A stretch of 64,000 nt of DNA from Phytophthora hibernalis (taxonomy: Eukaryota > Oomycota > Peronosporomycetes > Peronosporales > Peronosporaceae): contig JAAKBF010000010.1 in NCBI GenBank assembly GCA_012656075.1, positions 868,001 through 932,000 of the forward strand, read 5' to 3'. This document shows, piece after piece, positions 9,280 to 19,087 of the stretch. The notes under the pieces are model-generated. The model ran no database searches. It had not been told where the DNA came from and saw only the letters and a program-made list of their open reading frames with translations. The stretch's first letter is position 1. Each line of letters starts with the position of its first letter. Position numbers and translations under genes: made by a program.

Positions 9280-10317
9280 TTAGTGCTTCTTCACGGCGCC
9301 GCCGGACGTGCCCATGCCCATGGCCGTCTTGAACGTGTCGTAGATCCACCACTGTGCACCCGTCAGCGTACCGATCATAAGGATACGCGTACCCAGGCCC
9401 TTGGTGGCAAGGTTGAACATGCCGGTCTCGCTAACAATTTGGCCGAAGCCTTTGCCTTTGTTAGCAGGTTTGCCCATGAGCGACACAACCGAATCAGCGG
9501 GGTGCGACACAATGGCGCAGATGATACCAGCCAGGTAACCCGAGGCGAAAGTGACGCCGAGCTGCGTGCTCTTGGGGTACGAATCCTTGGGCTTCGTGAA
9601 AACGTGCGTGTAGAAAGCCTCCACCACCTTCTCAAAGAAGAAGAACTTGGCCATCGTGTACGGGATCTGGCGCGACCACAGAGGCACAATTGAGCCGAAC
9701 GGGAAACGGGTTTCCGGATTCGCCTTCATGGCCGCGATGGCCGGAGACAGCTTAGTAGGGAATGTGCCAGCAGGCGATGTTTGAACCTTCACCTTGACCA
9801 TCTCCATGGGACACAGCAACATATCAGCGAAGAACTCGGCCGAGGCCGAGCCGGCCAGGTAGATGGCACCACGGTACTTGTAGGCATTCTCCTCGCCAGC
9901 CATCGTCGAGTACATGTCCTTGAACACATCATAGAAGCCAAACTTGCACATACCCTGCATCGAATAACCGATAGCCGTGGGGGCCCAGCCCTTGTAGAGA
10001 GCACCGATGCCCTCCTCCGAGGCGATTGTCTTGATACCGGACAACAAGCTCTTGTACTTGGCCGGGTTCACCTGCATATTGCACTTGACCACATCCAGAG
10101 GAGTGATACCCGTGTGCGTAATGCCACAAGACAATATGCCGCCGACCATGCATTTGCCGTAGAAGGCGTTGTCGTGAACAGGGTCGTGTGAGAGGCGAGA
10201 GTCCCACTTGGCAGCCGATGTGGCAAGAACGGAAGGACGCGTCGCGGCGGTGGCCGATGTCTGCTTCGACATGAGAGCCGGGTTCAGTGCCGAGATGACG
10301 GGGAAGAAGCCGCTCAT
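9280..10317 (-). CDS. Mitochondrial phosphate carrier, copy B (intact)
   Basis: This is an uninterrupted 345-aa reading frame from ATG 10317 (MSGFFPVISALNPAL) to the stop at 9280. Its frame stays open 43 codons upstream, but the Met chosen matches the start of copy A. It has the three mitochondrial-carrier repeats with THTGITPLDVVKC, LLCPMEMVKVKV and IVSHPADSVVSL signatures. Other phosphate-carrier marks are PLWSRQIPYTMAKF and GTRILMIGTLTGAQWWIYD. It differs from copy A mainly in the N-terminal 35 residues, around TKLSPAIAAMKAN and at the end (GGAVKKH). Because it is intact where copy A is broken at homopolymers, it serves as an internal control for the breaks there. The function is phosphate import for oxidative phosphorylation. 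Confidence 0.95.
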   Translation of the reverse strand: MSGFFPVISALNPALMSKQTSATAATRPSVLATSAAKWDSRLSHDPVHDNAFYGKCMVGGILSCGITHTGITPLDVVKCNMQVNPAKYKSLLSGIKTIASEEGIGALYKGWAPTAIGYSMQGMCKFGFYDVFKDMYSTMAGEENAYKYRGAIYLAGSASAEFFADMLLCPMEMVKVKVQTSPAGTFPTKLSPAIAAMKANPETRFPFGSIVPLWSRQIPYTMAKFFFFEKVVEAFYTHVFTKPKDSYPKSTQLGVTFASGYLAGIICAIVSHPADSVVSLMGKPANKGKGFGQIVSETGMFNLATKGLGTRILMIGTLTGAQWWIYDTFKTAMGMGTSGGAVKKH

Positions 10318-11308
10318 TCTTAATTTTTGTAGCTGTCTGATGAGTTCCTGGGGTGCGGCGTCCACGGACAAAAAGCAAATGAACTGAAAACGCCAGCGGT
10401 AGACACCCGAGGTGACATCCAGGACCTCTGGCGCTTTATCCAACAAAATCCCTCACACGTCACACATGCGCCTTTCTCAGCAGTGTCGCCCTCACTGTGG
10501 CGCAACGTAGCTGAAGATTGCGCGCCCTTCAGGGCCTGAGTCCAAGGTACCCCAAGCTTGTGCTGAAATGTCTTTGCTGTACAGTACTATTATAGTCCAT
10601 TGCCGTCGCCTCTAAACTGGTAAAGGAAATGGTGCAGATGATGTTCCGCCCCCGAGCAGGAGAGCAGCACTGGTGGTTTTCGTCGCTGAGAAAAAGAGTG
10701 TGGAATCGATCTCGGTGGTCTCCAATCCTGCACTATCCCCAGCAGCAGCAGTAGTTGGCACATGTAGTGTCGATTGCCTCAAAAATATTGTAAGCTTAGG
10801 AACTTCCAGCACCAAACGAAAGTTTCACTAACGACTTTTGGGGTTTTACTATATTTTTGTAAGTCATGACACAATTATAGTAGTATTATAGTAGTATATG
10901 TATAATACCACTATACTATTTTGGCTATTCCACATTTTAACTAACGGTACTTATCGATTGTTTTAAACTCGAAAGTGTTTTTATAACCGCCGAAAGCTCT
11001 TCCAACTCGAACCGACCCTGACAGGCAGCCCGCGAGTAGGCATTTACGCTCCAAATGCGGTACAAACGGTCTTTGCCGTACTAAGGCGCGCTTTGCAGCA
11101 TGCTTCTCTCAGCGGCTGCCTGTTGAGTTGAGAGACTCATGAGGAGAGATGATACCATCACCGATCAACGCACCAGGTACCATTTTTGAAGGGTAGACGA
11201 AGAGGACTACCTGACTTTCCAGTCTTCCCAGTTCGTCATACTTAAGACGTTGATCTGCATGTTTTCGAAAATTCAATGGCTGTGTCGTTATTGTTTTTAC
11301 CAAACAGA
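10318..11308. other. Intergenic, AT-rich, with a long hairpin
   Basis: The part near 10318-10560 is upstream sequence of phosphate carrier B. The rest turns AT-rich and has no coding frame with recognisable content; 10612-10815 on the minus strand is short and unconvincing. The only structure is the inverted repeat at 10878-10913, listed separately. It may mark the left side of the transposon island. Confidence 0.45.
10878..10913. repeat. Inverted repeat, 13-bp arms, 10-nt loop
   Basis: TAGTAGTATTATA (10878-10890) pairs with TATAATACCACTA (10901-10913), 12 of 13 matching, around the loop GTAGTATATG. It is much stronger than expected by chance in this local composition. It could be part of a transposon end or a cruciform-prone site. 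No flanking target-site duplication was found. Confidence 0.55.
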
Positions 11309-11863
11309 TCACAATCGCTTGGTGCGCTTCTGGGTGCTTTGCGGGGCTGGTGCAGGTGGTGAGTGGGATTGTCGTTGCTGCTGCATGCGTGGTAGCATCT
11401 TCATCCAGTCCTGGGCATCGACCTCACCTTGAGGCATCATGTGATATAACTTCAGCTTGTAGATACGACACAGCGTAATTATCTCGCCAGGTGCACACGG
11501 ACAAATGTGGTCCGATGCGGGTCTCTTCCGTGGTTTCCAGAGCGTAACTTGAAACGTAGACATATTTAGTGAAGACCAATCCATATTGTGCAAGCGGGTC
11601 TTGGATCCAGCAAAATCCTTCTGCATTATCTCATCGATCAAGATGAGACGCCAAAGGCGCGGTGTTTCTTCGACTCGGTACACACACATCCGAGCACCTA
11701 TCTTGTCATCGGACTGTGGATTATTTTGTTGGATATCTTCGCGAACAGTGCTCACGTGGACGAGGGGTGGTTTTGCATCTTGCGCAGTTTGGGTGGCGAG
11801 CAACGCGTCCAGAGCTGAAAGCGGGTTTTCTTCGTCTGATATCGTGGCTTGGTTGCGAGGCAA
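11309..11863 (-). CDS. Hypothetical protein, possible OB-fold nucleic-acid-binding type
   Basis: This is an open frame of about 184 codons on the minus strand. I do not recognise it with certainty. The first quarter is acidic and polar (SDEENPLSALDALLATQT). The middle looks like a small beta-barrel: RMCVYRVEETPRLWRLILID, then MSTFQVTLWKP, then APGEIITLCRIYKLKLYHM, then a Gln/Pro/Lys-rich tail. The pattern of a Leu/Ile-rich strand, ILIDE, a TFQVTLW strand and PGEIITLCRI resembles OB folds of single-strand binders such as POT1-type telomere proteins or RPA. This is pattern inference only. No ATG lies at the frame opening (it begins at TTG), so a 5' exon or later start is likely. It lies back to back with the Helitron and could be its cargo or an unrelated gene. 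Confidence 0.35.
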   Translation of the reverse strand: MPRNQATISDEENPLSALDALLATQTAQDAKPPLVHVSTVREDIQQNNPQSDDKIGARMCVYRVEETPRLWRLILIDEIMQKDFAGSKTRLHNMDWSSLNMSTFQVTLWKPRKRPASDHICPCAPGEIITLCRIYKLKLYHMMPQGEVDAQDWMKMLPRMQQQRQSHSPPAPAPQSTQKRTKRL

Positions 11864-12195
11864 AATGTGGAATGAATAGCTTTCTCCGCTCTTCTGAGAG
11901 CGGATTGGACCATAAAACCAACACCGTTAGAATATTCAGGTTGTCGAAAGAAAGGAAAAAGCGCCGAGCACTTTCGCTTTTGTTGTGTTTCTGGCGCTGC
12001 GCGCGCAGATTGCCAGATCTGTATGCTTATTGAAGAAGTAAAGGAAGCGAGGGCGCATTTACTGTTGTTCTTTCAAGAGCGAAAGCGCGTTTGATGGAAT
12101 CATCAGAGGAAAGCTCGTCGCCCTGTCCCCTTGTTGAGAGGAATTCGGTTGAAGACAAATAAAAATACGTTGTCAAGACCTGCTTCTTTCACCCG
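11864..12195. other. Gap between the hypothetical gene and the Helitron
   Basis: No supported gene. A frame reaching 12033 on the plus strand is a shadow. The Helitron 5' end (expected TC after an A) may lie here or further left but cannot be fixed from one copy. Confidence 0.35.
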
Positions 12196-15100
12196 ATGTT
12201 GAATCGTGAATCATCAGGGCTGCCATTCCGGCCACCTATAGTGCATGATACACTGCATACCACAAACGAGGTAGATGCTATTCGTTCGAGCGCGATGTAC
12301 GCCGTTTTACTAGCTGAGCGGAGGAGACTTGCAAATTTGCGTTCCTCTTCAACTCGGCCAAAGAAACGACGAAATCCTGATGGAAATGCTCAAGCAGTAT
12401 ACAATAGACAACACCACGAGTGAGCTGCCGTGCTTGAGGAAGAGATACGCTATTTTACAACTAACGAGCTTGATTCAATGGATAGCGCGCTCCAATTCGT
12501 CATTCCAAGCCACGAAAAACTGGTTGAAGTCGATGAAAAGGTTGCTTCAGTATTGGCTGAGTATCGTGGAGTGGAAGAATCTTGCTGTGTGTGTGAACTT
12601 GTTTCAAAGGAATCAGACATGAGACTGCATCTTTTGTCTGATGATCTGATTCAGGTTAGTGTAATTGGGGATGGTTATTCACAATGCAGTAATGATTGTT
12701 ATTGACATTTGATTTTGAAGCGCATGGAGAGAATACTTCAAGTACCACAAGATGTAGAGATTCCCAACTTTATACTACGGCAGTATGATGCATCTGAAAT
12801 GCATCCTCGATTGAGTGGGCTAATGCTATATCGTGATGGTAGGTCCGTCGTTATGCCTATCCAGTTGTCATACACGTTTAACGTAGTTTCCTATGCAGGC
12901 TTTGTCGATGGAAATGGTTCTATCACAGCTCGAATTTGTTGTTCTTGCTATGATATAATTATGGATGATAAAAATACGCTTCCTCCTGCGATGTCGATAG
13001 GCAATGGTAACTATGTTGGTTGGATTCCGAAGAATGAAGGCCTATCCGGCTTATCACGTACGGACGAGCAAGCCATCGCGTTGGTCTCACCATGCGTCGC
13101 TTTGTCTACGGTAACAGGAGGTGCCTGCAAGACGATTAAGTCGCACCACTACGTTGTAAAAAACACAGAAGGACCAGTTGTCGAAATGCTACCACGCAAT
13201 GTTTCATCTAGGGTGAGGATTACTATGGTGGGTAACTTGACTTCAGATCAAGAAGCGGCTTGCAAAAATCGTTATGAGATGAACGTTCCGCTGTGTCGCC
13301 ATGCAGTTGCGTTTTTTACGGAGAGTAATATTGAGTATCGTAAACACCGTGGCCGTTGGAATTTTGACGATACTCAACGTTATGCGTCTACAAGTGTGAT
13401 TGTAAAACGAGCTGATACACCTGGAGTGAGCGACGAGGTTGATGCTATTCGAGACACCACAACCTACGGGAAATTCTGGATCTGCTGTAGGAGAAGGCGA
13501 CGCAGCTTCACTAGAATCTAGTTGGATCACAACGGCCAGCTTAATTATACAGCCTCCGACATCTTGCGATGACGTTCTGGTGAAAAAGTCTAAGCACTAC
13601 GTTCCGTTTACGAAGTGGCAATCTAGCATTCAAATGTTCCCGACGCTGTTTCCTGGAGGGTGCGGGGGTCCTTGTGAAAAACGAGCTCGCACGTTGTCAG
13701 TAACAAAATGGATTCAACGATTGTTTCGAATTGCAGGACACCGATTTGAAAAACATTACGCGTTTTTGCTTCTGGCTTTTGATTTCTTGGCTCTCCAGAG
13801 TGCACGGAAAGCAATGTATATCAAGCTCCACGTAAATTCATACGCGTTAGCAGCTGGAACAATATCAGAGGAGACAATAACACAGTCGATAAACTACCAA
13901 GCACATCTGATGGAGTCGCAATCCCATGGCCGTAAACCCGATCCACCACCACGGTGCTTAAATGCAGTGGTCAACCTTCGCAAAGGCTTGTCTACAAGCG
14001 AGAGCGCATTCTATGGATCCAATCTCAGTAGAACTCGCGCTCGACATGACCTTTGGATACCTCAAACGCTTCGGGCCACTACAAATTTTTATGACCGTAT
14101 CGCCCGATTCAGCTGGTACATATTCGATAGCGGAGAAAAACAAACTGCCTATCAAGGGATGTAGTTAAGGCTGCCAATTTGCACCTTTTGCCAAATCGAG
14201 CGGACCGGAAGCAAACTGCAAGTGACAATTCAATGGAGTGCGCATTGTATTTTGAACACCATAATAGAAGTTATGTTGGGCTGGGACCAAGTTACCAAAC
14301 GACCAAAACGTGGTGGGGGTCTTTTTGAAGTGGTACGAGCATTCGGTGCAGCTTCAGAAACTCAGCAATCGGGTGATTTGCATGGTCACTTTGCTGTGTG
14401 GCTCTATGGGTTTCATTCTACAACAGACAAGATGAGAAGAGCACTTTTGGATGATGCGGATTTCTTGTCACGGGTGCTGAAGCTGGTTGACTGCACTGCA
14501 ACAACGAATATTCCAGTGAATATTCAACAGAACGATGCCCAACAACTGAATGCGGCATTCTCGAGCCAGTCACAACTGGCATCGACGTTTTCGAAAACCG
14601 TTGCCGGGTCAAAGTCCCCTGTGACGTCTCGGTGCGATCACTGTGGTACGGAGTATAGTGACAAGGACCTAATCGACACAGCGATTAACAAAGCGGCTGA
14701 ATGCTAGACATCGAGTTAACTCCTCCTCGCATTGATTATTTTAAGTGTCGACCTCCCTGCTCCAAGAACAACGATAGCGCCGCAAGCTTGATACGCAGTG
14801 CTGTATTAAGTGATGTGCAAGTGCACTACTGGCATCACACAAATCCTGTTTCAAGGTAAAACTGTTATAGAGGTTCCCCTTGGCTTAATACATACTTTCG
14901 AAGTACTTTACCAACTTGCTAATATTGTTAGAAAACAAGTCGTACACCACAAGGAACGGTGTGTCGATTCCTGAAGCCGGCCGATGCCCAACGAGAAAAA
15001 CATTTATCGACAGCGATTGGAACCTTCATCTACACCGACCGATAGGATCGGAATACGTAAATCCATACAATGCTGTCATCATGGACACTCTAAAGTGCAA

Positions 15101-16509
15101 CCATGATGTTCAGTTTGTATTGGGCTGCGGATCAAAGAATGTTGCGGCGTATATTTGCAAGTACTGTATGAAGAATCAGCTACCAATTGAAAACCAGTTG
15201 CGGTTCTCGCTCTCTGCGTTTAACAAAGCGGCAAAGAAGGCGAGTCAAATGCCAGATGAAACGCCACCAGAACAGTGTGGTTATCGAATTCTCTCGTCAA
15301 TGCTGTATACGCTTACAAATGGACAAGAAGTCGCAGCTCCGATGGCGGCGCTTCATATTTGTCGAGCACCTCCGTTTTGGTTTTCTCACGATGCCGCCCA
15401 CGTGAATTTAGGGAAAATGATCAATACACACGGCGACACAGAGGAAGTTTTAGTTTCCCTTTTGGACGGATCGGCTAGTGATACGTCCACTCGAATCACG
15501 CCAGTGAATAATCTTTTAAAGAAGTATTGGAGTCGACAAGGACTCGAATTTATCAACCTTATGACGATTTGCGAATGGTTCTCCGTGAAGCGCCTCTGAT
15601 TCTGTACAGTTTGAACGAAATCCTTCCCGTAAGATATTTATTTTGTCGGGGAAGCAGTTGCCTGATATCGAGTCTGAAACAGTGTCTGATGAAGATCAAA
15701 GTTTTTACTATCGACTAGTGCTGATGTTCTTTAAACCTCACCGCGAAGATTCGTTATTACAAAACCCAAACGCCTCATGAAGCATATCTTGAATTCAAGC
15801 AATCAACCATGCTAGAGGCGACATCGCAGATGGCCGACTTCGAAGAAAAACTTGCAGACATTTTTAGAGCCGAAGCGAGAGATCAAAGTCTTTGTGAATC
15901 ACAAGAAGATGAGCTATTGCGGACACGTTCATCAGCTAGTGTGCTGTGGGAATACAGTGATGATGACAACAGTGACGAATCTGTGCTTGACTCCGAGGCC
16001 GGTGTCCAGGCCGACTTCGATTCTGATAGTAATATGGCACAATGGCTCGAGTCGGCTACTGCTGTTTTGGATGCTGCGCCTAATCTTCGGAGTGTTGTTG
16101 ACAGTGTGAGTGCTCGTTACCCGCCACAGCATGAGGTGATTAGTGTTGAGACTGATATTCCGAGCTATCTACAAAATGTTGTAACGAAGTCACGTGGTCA
16201 AAACGCATCTTTGACGACTGGAACAACCGATTTCATTGCAGCTTTTACAGAGGCACGAACGCGGTTGAGCCACCTGGAGGAATGCTTTCACCCAATTCCA
16301 TGGATTCCTCCAATCGAATCGGATACAAACCAAATGGATGAATTGCCAATGTTTGCCAAGATAGCAATCGTTTCGCAAGCATACAAACTAAATTTCTGGC
16401 AGCACGTAGCTTTCGAAGTGGCTGCTAGACACCTCCTATTCGAATACTTGCGTGATATCGATGATGAGCTCCCAGAACCAATTTCCCAAGTGATTTTACT
16501 GACCAACCT
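12196..16509 (+). pseudogene. Helitron Rep part: DUF6570-like, Helitron N-terminal and HUH/Y2 nuclease domains, interrupted
   Basis: The N-terminal part (12430-12654) holds a Cys pair, CCVCEL. An intron-like gap of 66 nt (CAG|GTTAGT at 12655 to TGAAG at 12720) joins DDLIQ to RMERILQVPQDVEIPNF. Then comes the DUF6570-like region (NGNYVGWIPKNEGLSGL, IALVSPCVAL, IKSHHYVVKN), a frame switch near 13440-13465, and the Helitron N-terminal domain (KWQSSIQMFPTLFPGG, AFDFLALQSARKAMY, GPLQIFMTVSPDS). The nuclease follows: SGDLHGHFAVWLYG carries the His-x-His metal site (14377-14412), and CDHCGTEY is a zinc pair. NPYNAVIMDTLKC and AAYICKYCMKN hold the two Tyr of the Y2 motif (about 15146-15175). Further switches lie near 13975, 14165-14220, 14707-14915 and 15600-15800. 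A diverged acidic linker (15809-16500) precedes the helicase. Confidence 0.82.
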
Positions 16510-18084
16510 TACGATCTTAAACTACAACTAGTCGCGTATCTGGGTGGCGAGGCGGGGACCGGTAAGTCAAGAGTGATTCACGCGATTCTACAGTTTGCAG
16601 AGCTATGGGGACGTGTTGGGAGTGTTGAAACGATGGCATTTACCGGGGTCGCAGCGATGAATATCCGAGGGAAAACTATGCATAGCGCTCGCAACTTAAC
16701 CCTCAACGGGAGACAGTCAAACTCATCTCCCAGCCTTGAGATGAAGGCTCGGTATCAGCAGGTAAAGATAGTTATAATTGACGAGATATCGATGACGGAG
16801 GAAGGCCTGCTGGGTAGCACAGATCAGGCAAGTCGTTCCATGTCAAAATCGCCTGAAAAAATTATGGGTGGGAAGCACATGATGCTTGGTGGTGACTGCC
16901 TCCAATTGCCACCAGTACGCGGAAGCCCATGTACGTTCAATTTGTCTAATGTGGATTACGTCTCCACATCTAACCAATATTAAATCAACAGGTTTCATGG
17001 GGCCGCGTGATACGGATTCACCCGCTAAACACGCCGGGTATGAAGTATATTCTGCCATCAACTTTGTCATCTTCCTGATCGAAAACATGCGAGCACGAGT
17101 AGATACAACTTACGCAGCAATATTGACAGAGCTGCGGTGGAGGCTTTCTAGTGCACACATGGAGCTACTCAACACAAGAGTTCGAGCTTTGAGTTCTTGC
17201 TCACAAGGAGAACAACTATCATCAACGTATTATCGCCCACTAATTGTCGCGACGAATGAGCTGCGGGCTGCAGTGAATCACGAAATGGTGTTCGACACAT
17301 GTGCGAAGTCAAAACTACCACTATACGAATGTGTTGCACAGCCTTCACGGCGCTCACAGCGAATCTTTTGTAAAATTGTTGGGGCAAGAGACGATCAGAC
17401 GGATCGTATTCCAATGAAGTTATTTTTCTTCGTGGGGATGCCTGTTATGGTAACTCGAAAACATCCATAACTGCGAGTTGCTGATATAATCGCAAATGGT
17501 ACGCTTGGAATAATTGTAGGTTTTGTACCGTTGTCTTGCGAAAATGCTTGTGTTACGTCACGAGTTGGAGAAACAACTGTGAAGAAGCTGGTGAAACAAC
17601 CAGATCTTATTTTAGTTCGCATTCACAGTTGCACTGACATCTTGGTGGATGGTTTTCCTCCTGGTGTAATTGGTGTACCTCCTCTCAAAGCTCAAGTCAA
17701 ACTAAGCAAGTATCACAAGCAAGCATCACTGTCTGTCAATTTGCGTTGGTTCCAGCTTTTGCGTGCACCACAGAAAAATTGCAAGGCAAAACTTGCCATG
17801 ATGGTATTGCAGTATCGAAACTGGAAAGAAGAGGTGGTGTCCCGCCGCAAACATTTTACGTGGCACTATCACGAACAAGTGCACTCGATAAACTTACGCT
17901 AACTGAAACGCTCACCGAAGACTATATCGCTAAATTCAAGCCACCAATTGAGGCAGTTGATGAAATGGAACGGCTGCAGAACATAGTGGCCATGCCACCC
18001 TATATTCCACAAGCCGAAGTTTCTCGATTCTTAGCATGGAGGCCAGAAATTAAATCTCTGGAGCAGCGTGAGTCCACTGATTGA
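16510..18084 (+). pseudogene. Helitron Pif1-type helicase part, interrupted
   Basis: The motifs of a Pif1/RecD-like 5'-3' helicase appear in order. Walker A is GGEAGTGKSRVI (about 16543). TFTGVAA-like motif Ia reads AFTGVAAMNIRGKTMH. Walker B is IVIIDEISM, and motif III is LGGDCLQLPPV. VIFLIENMRARVD, FVGMPVMVTRKH and the C-terminal QGKTC plus YVALSRTSALDKLTL (17862-17907) follow. The frame changes near 16495 (before QLVAYLGG), after 16980, near 17470 and near 17760, and stops interrupt it at 16981 and 17468. The helicase would unwind the donor strand for rolling-circle transfer. As drawn it cannot make a full-length protein. Confidence 0.85.
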
Positions 18085-18088
18085 AATC

Positions 18089-18517
18089 TGGTAGGTAGCG
18101 TACTACCTAATGAGCATTTGTTTTAGTTTTTAGTCACCACAATCAAGAAGCTGTCCAGTTTTCAAGCACAACACGGCAACTTCCACGACCCTCACGCATG
18201 ATCGTGATGCTCTCGTTCACCTCGGCCATCGGCAGCTTTAGGATCGATCGGACAAACGTTCTTCTCAAACGCAAGCTTCAGTATGGGTATTATGTATGTC
18301 TTCAATGGTGACAATGACAATGCTATGTATTCAATAGTAGTGACAATGCGGTTGTCCACCACACGGACAACAACATGGACTAGGACTCGATCTCGTTGAA
18401 TGAAACACTGGTAGGTATCGTGCAACCTAATGAAATGATCACTACAGCCGTTGGTGCTTGATCATCGCAGCTGAAATAGCTAAATGAAACACTTGGTAGG
18501 TCCCGTGCAATCTAATG
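18089..18517 (+). repeat. Three copies of a hairpin-CTAAT motif (Helitron 3'-end-like)
   Basis: The copies are at 18089-18113, 18409-18433 and 18494-18517. Each reads TGGTAGGT, a variable centre with CGT, then (A/T)(A/C)CCTAATGA or ATCTAATGA. Copy 1 folds as a perfect 7-bp stem, TAGGTAG/CTACCTA with loop CGTA; copies 2 and 3 keep five pairs, one of them G-T in copy 3. Copies 2 and 3 also share the flank ATGAAACAC on the left and ATGAT on the right, about 85 nt apart. All end CTAA followed by T, the expected junction of a Helitron 3' end. They may be tandem 3' ends of nested insertions. Confidence 0.6.
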
Positions 18518-18934
18518 AGATGATGAATGAGACGGACTTTTATCAATACTTAGATTAGGATTAATCTTACAGAGCCGTTTTAAACCGGACGTCTTTCCGG
18601 AGGGCGGTTGGCTCTCAGCCTTACCGCTGAGAGAACAGTAATCGCCGCAAAATTTATTTGTACTCGTGTGTCTGGAAGATTGGCGTCGTGCCAATGGCAC
18701 GATCTAAGGCTAGCGATTCCTTCGCACGCGGGCTCCTGTCCTTCCTTGGTGCTTGGTCTGCATTACAGACTCTGTAACCATGGTGTTTCGTGGTGGAGTC
18801 GAGAAGTGACACGTGCAGCGTGGCGGGAGCGATGATGGGTAAAGTCCAGCCGCTGATGATCAGCCTGATCGGCTCAAAATGGCAAAGGGAACAACTTGTT
18901 CCGAACAAGCCGCTTCTCCAACTTTTAGCAGTGC
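18114..18934. other. Gene-free stretch right of the Helitron
   Basis: Apart from the repeated hairpin-CTAAT motif and the two hairpins listed separately, no gene is supported. The plus-strand frame 18608-18835 and its minus-strand partner have no motif. A possible small 5' exon of the following gene begins at ATG 18935. Confidence 0.4.
18585..18633. other. Two adjacent strong hairpins of unknown role
   Basis: CCGGA (18585-18589) pairs with TCCGG (18596-18600) across a 6-nt loop. CTCTCAGC (18612-18619) pairs perfectly with GCTGAGAG (18626-18633) across a 6-nt loop. The stretch has no coding frame I believe and lies between the transposon island and the next gene. It could be part of a structured RNA, but it fits no tRNA, snRNA or rRNA pattern I know. 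Confidence 0.4.
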
Positions 18935-19087
18935 ATGATGGCGGGATTGCGTGGTGGTTTCGCTGCTTCGCTATTTGGAGCAAGTGTCAATAACGGCGAG
19001 AAAGGTTGGTAAAAACTTCTATTTGCACAGCACTTGGCGTTCCTGCTGAAGAAGTACCAGTGCAAGCTGCGACATCAATTTTCCAGA

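Larger units (their letters stand above)
12196..18112 (+). mobile_element. Helitron (rolling-circle transposon), broken autonomous-type copy
   Basis: In order on the plus strand are a DUF6570-like region, a Helitron N-terminal domain, an HUH/Y2 Rep nuclease and a Pif1-type SF1 helicase, which is the RepHel layout unique to Helitrons. The right end probably lies at the hairpin TAGGTAG-CGTA-CTACCTA followed by A|T near 18093-18111. That gives a terminal CTAA that fits the Helitron 3' rule CTRR with insertion between A and T. The left end is not determined. Codon use is AT-richer than that of the flanking housekeeping genes. Several frame switches interrupt the coding sequence. Since neighbours also carry spurious homopolymer breaks, I cannot tell how many are real, but the number here is larger and includes internal stops. 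Confidence 0.85.

Noticed and set aside
8529..9693. Plus-strand frames opposite the phosphate carriers
   Set aside because: The same shadows occur at the same place in both copies, as expected from the reverse strand of a duplicated gene.
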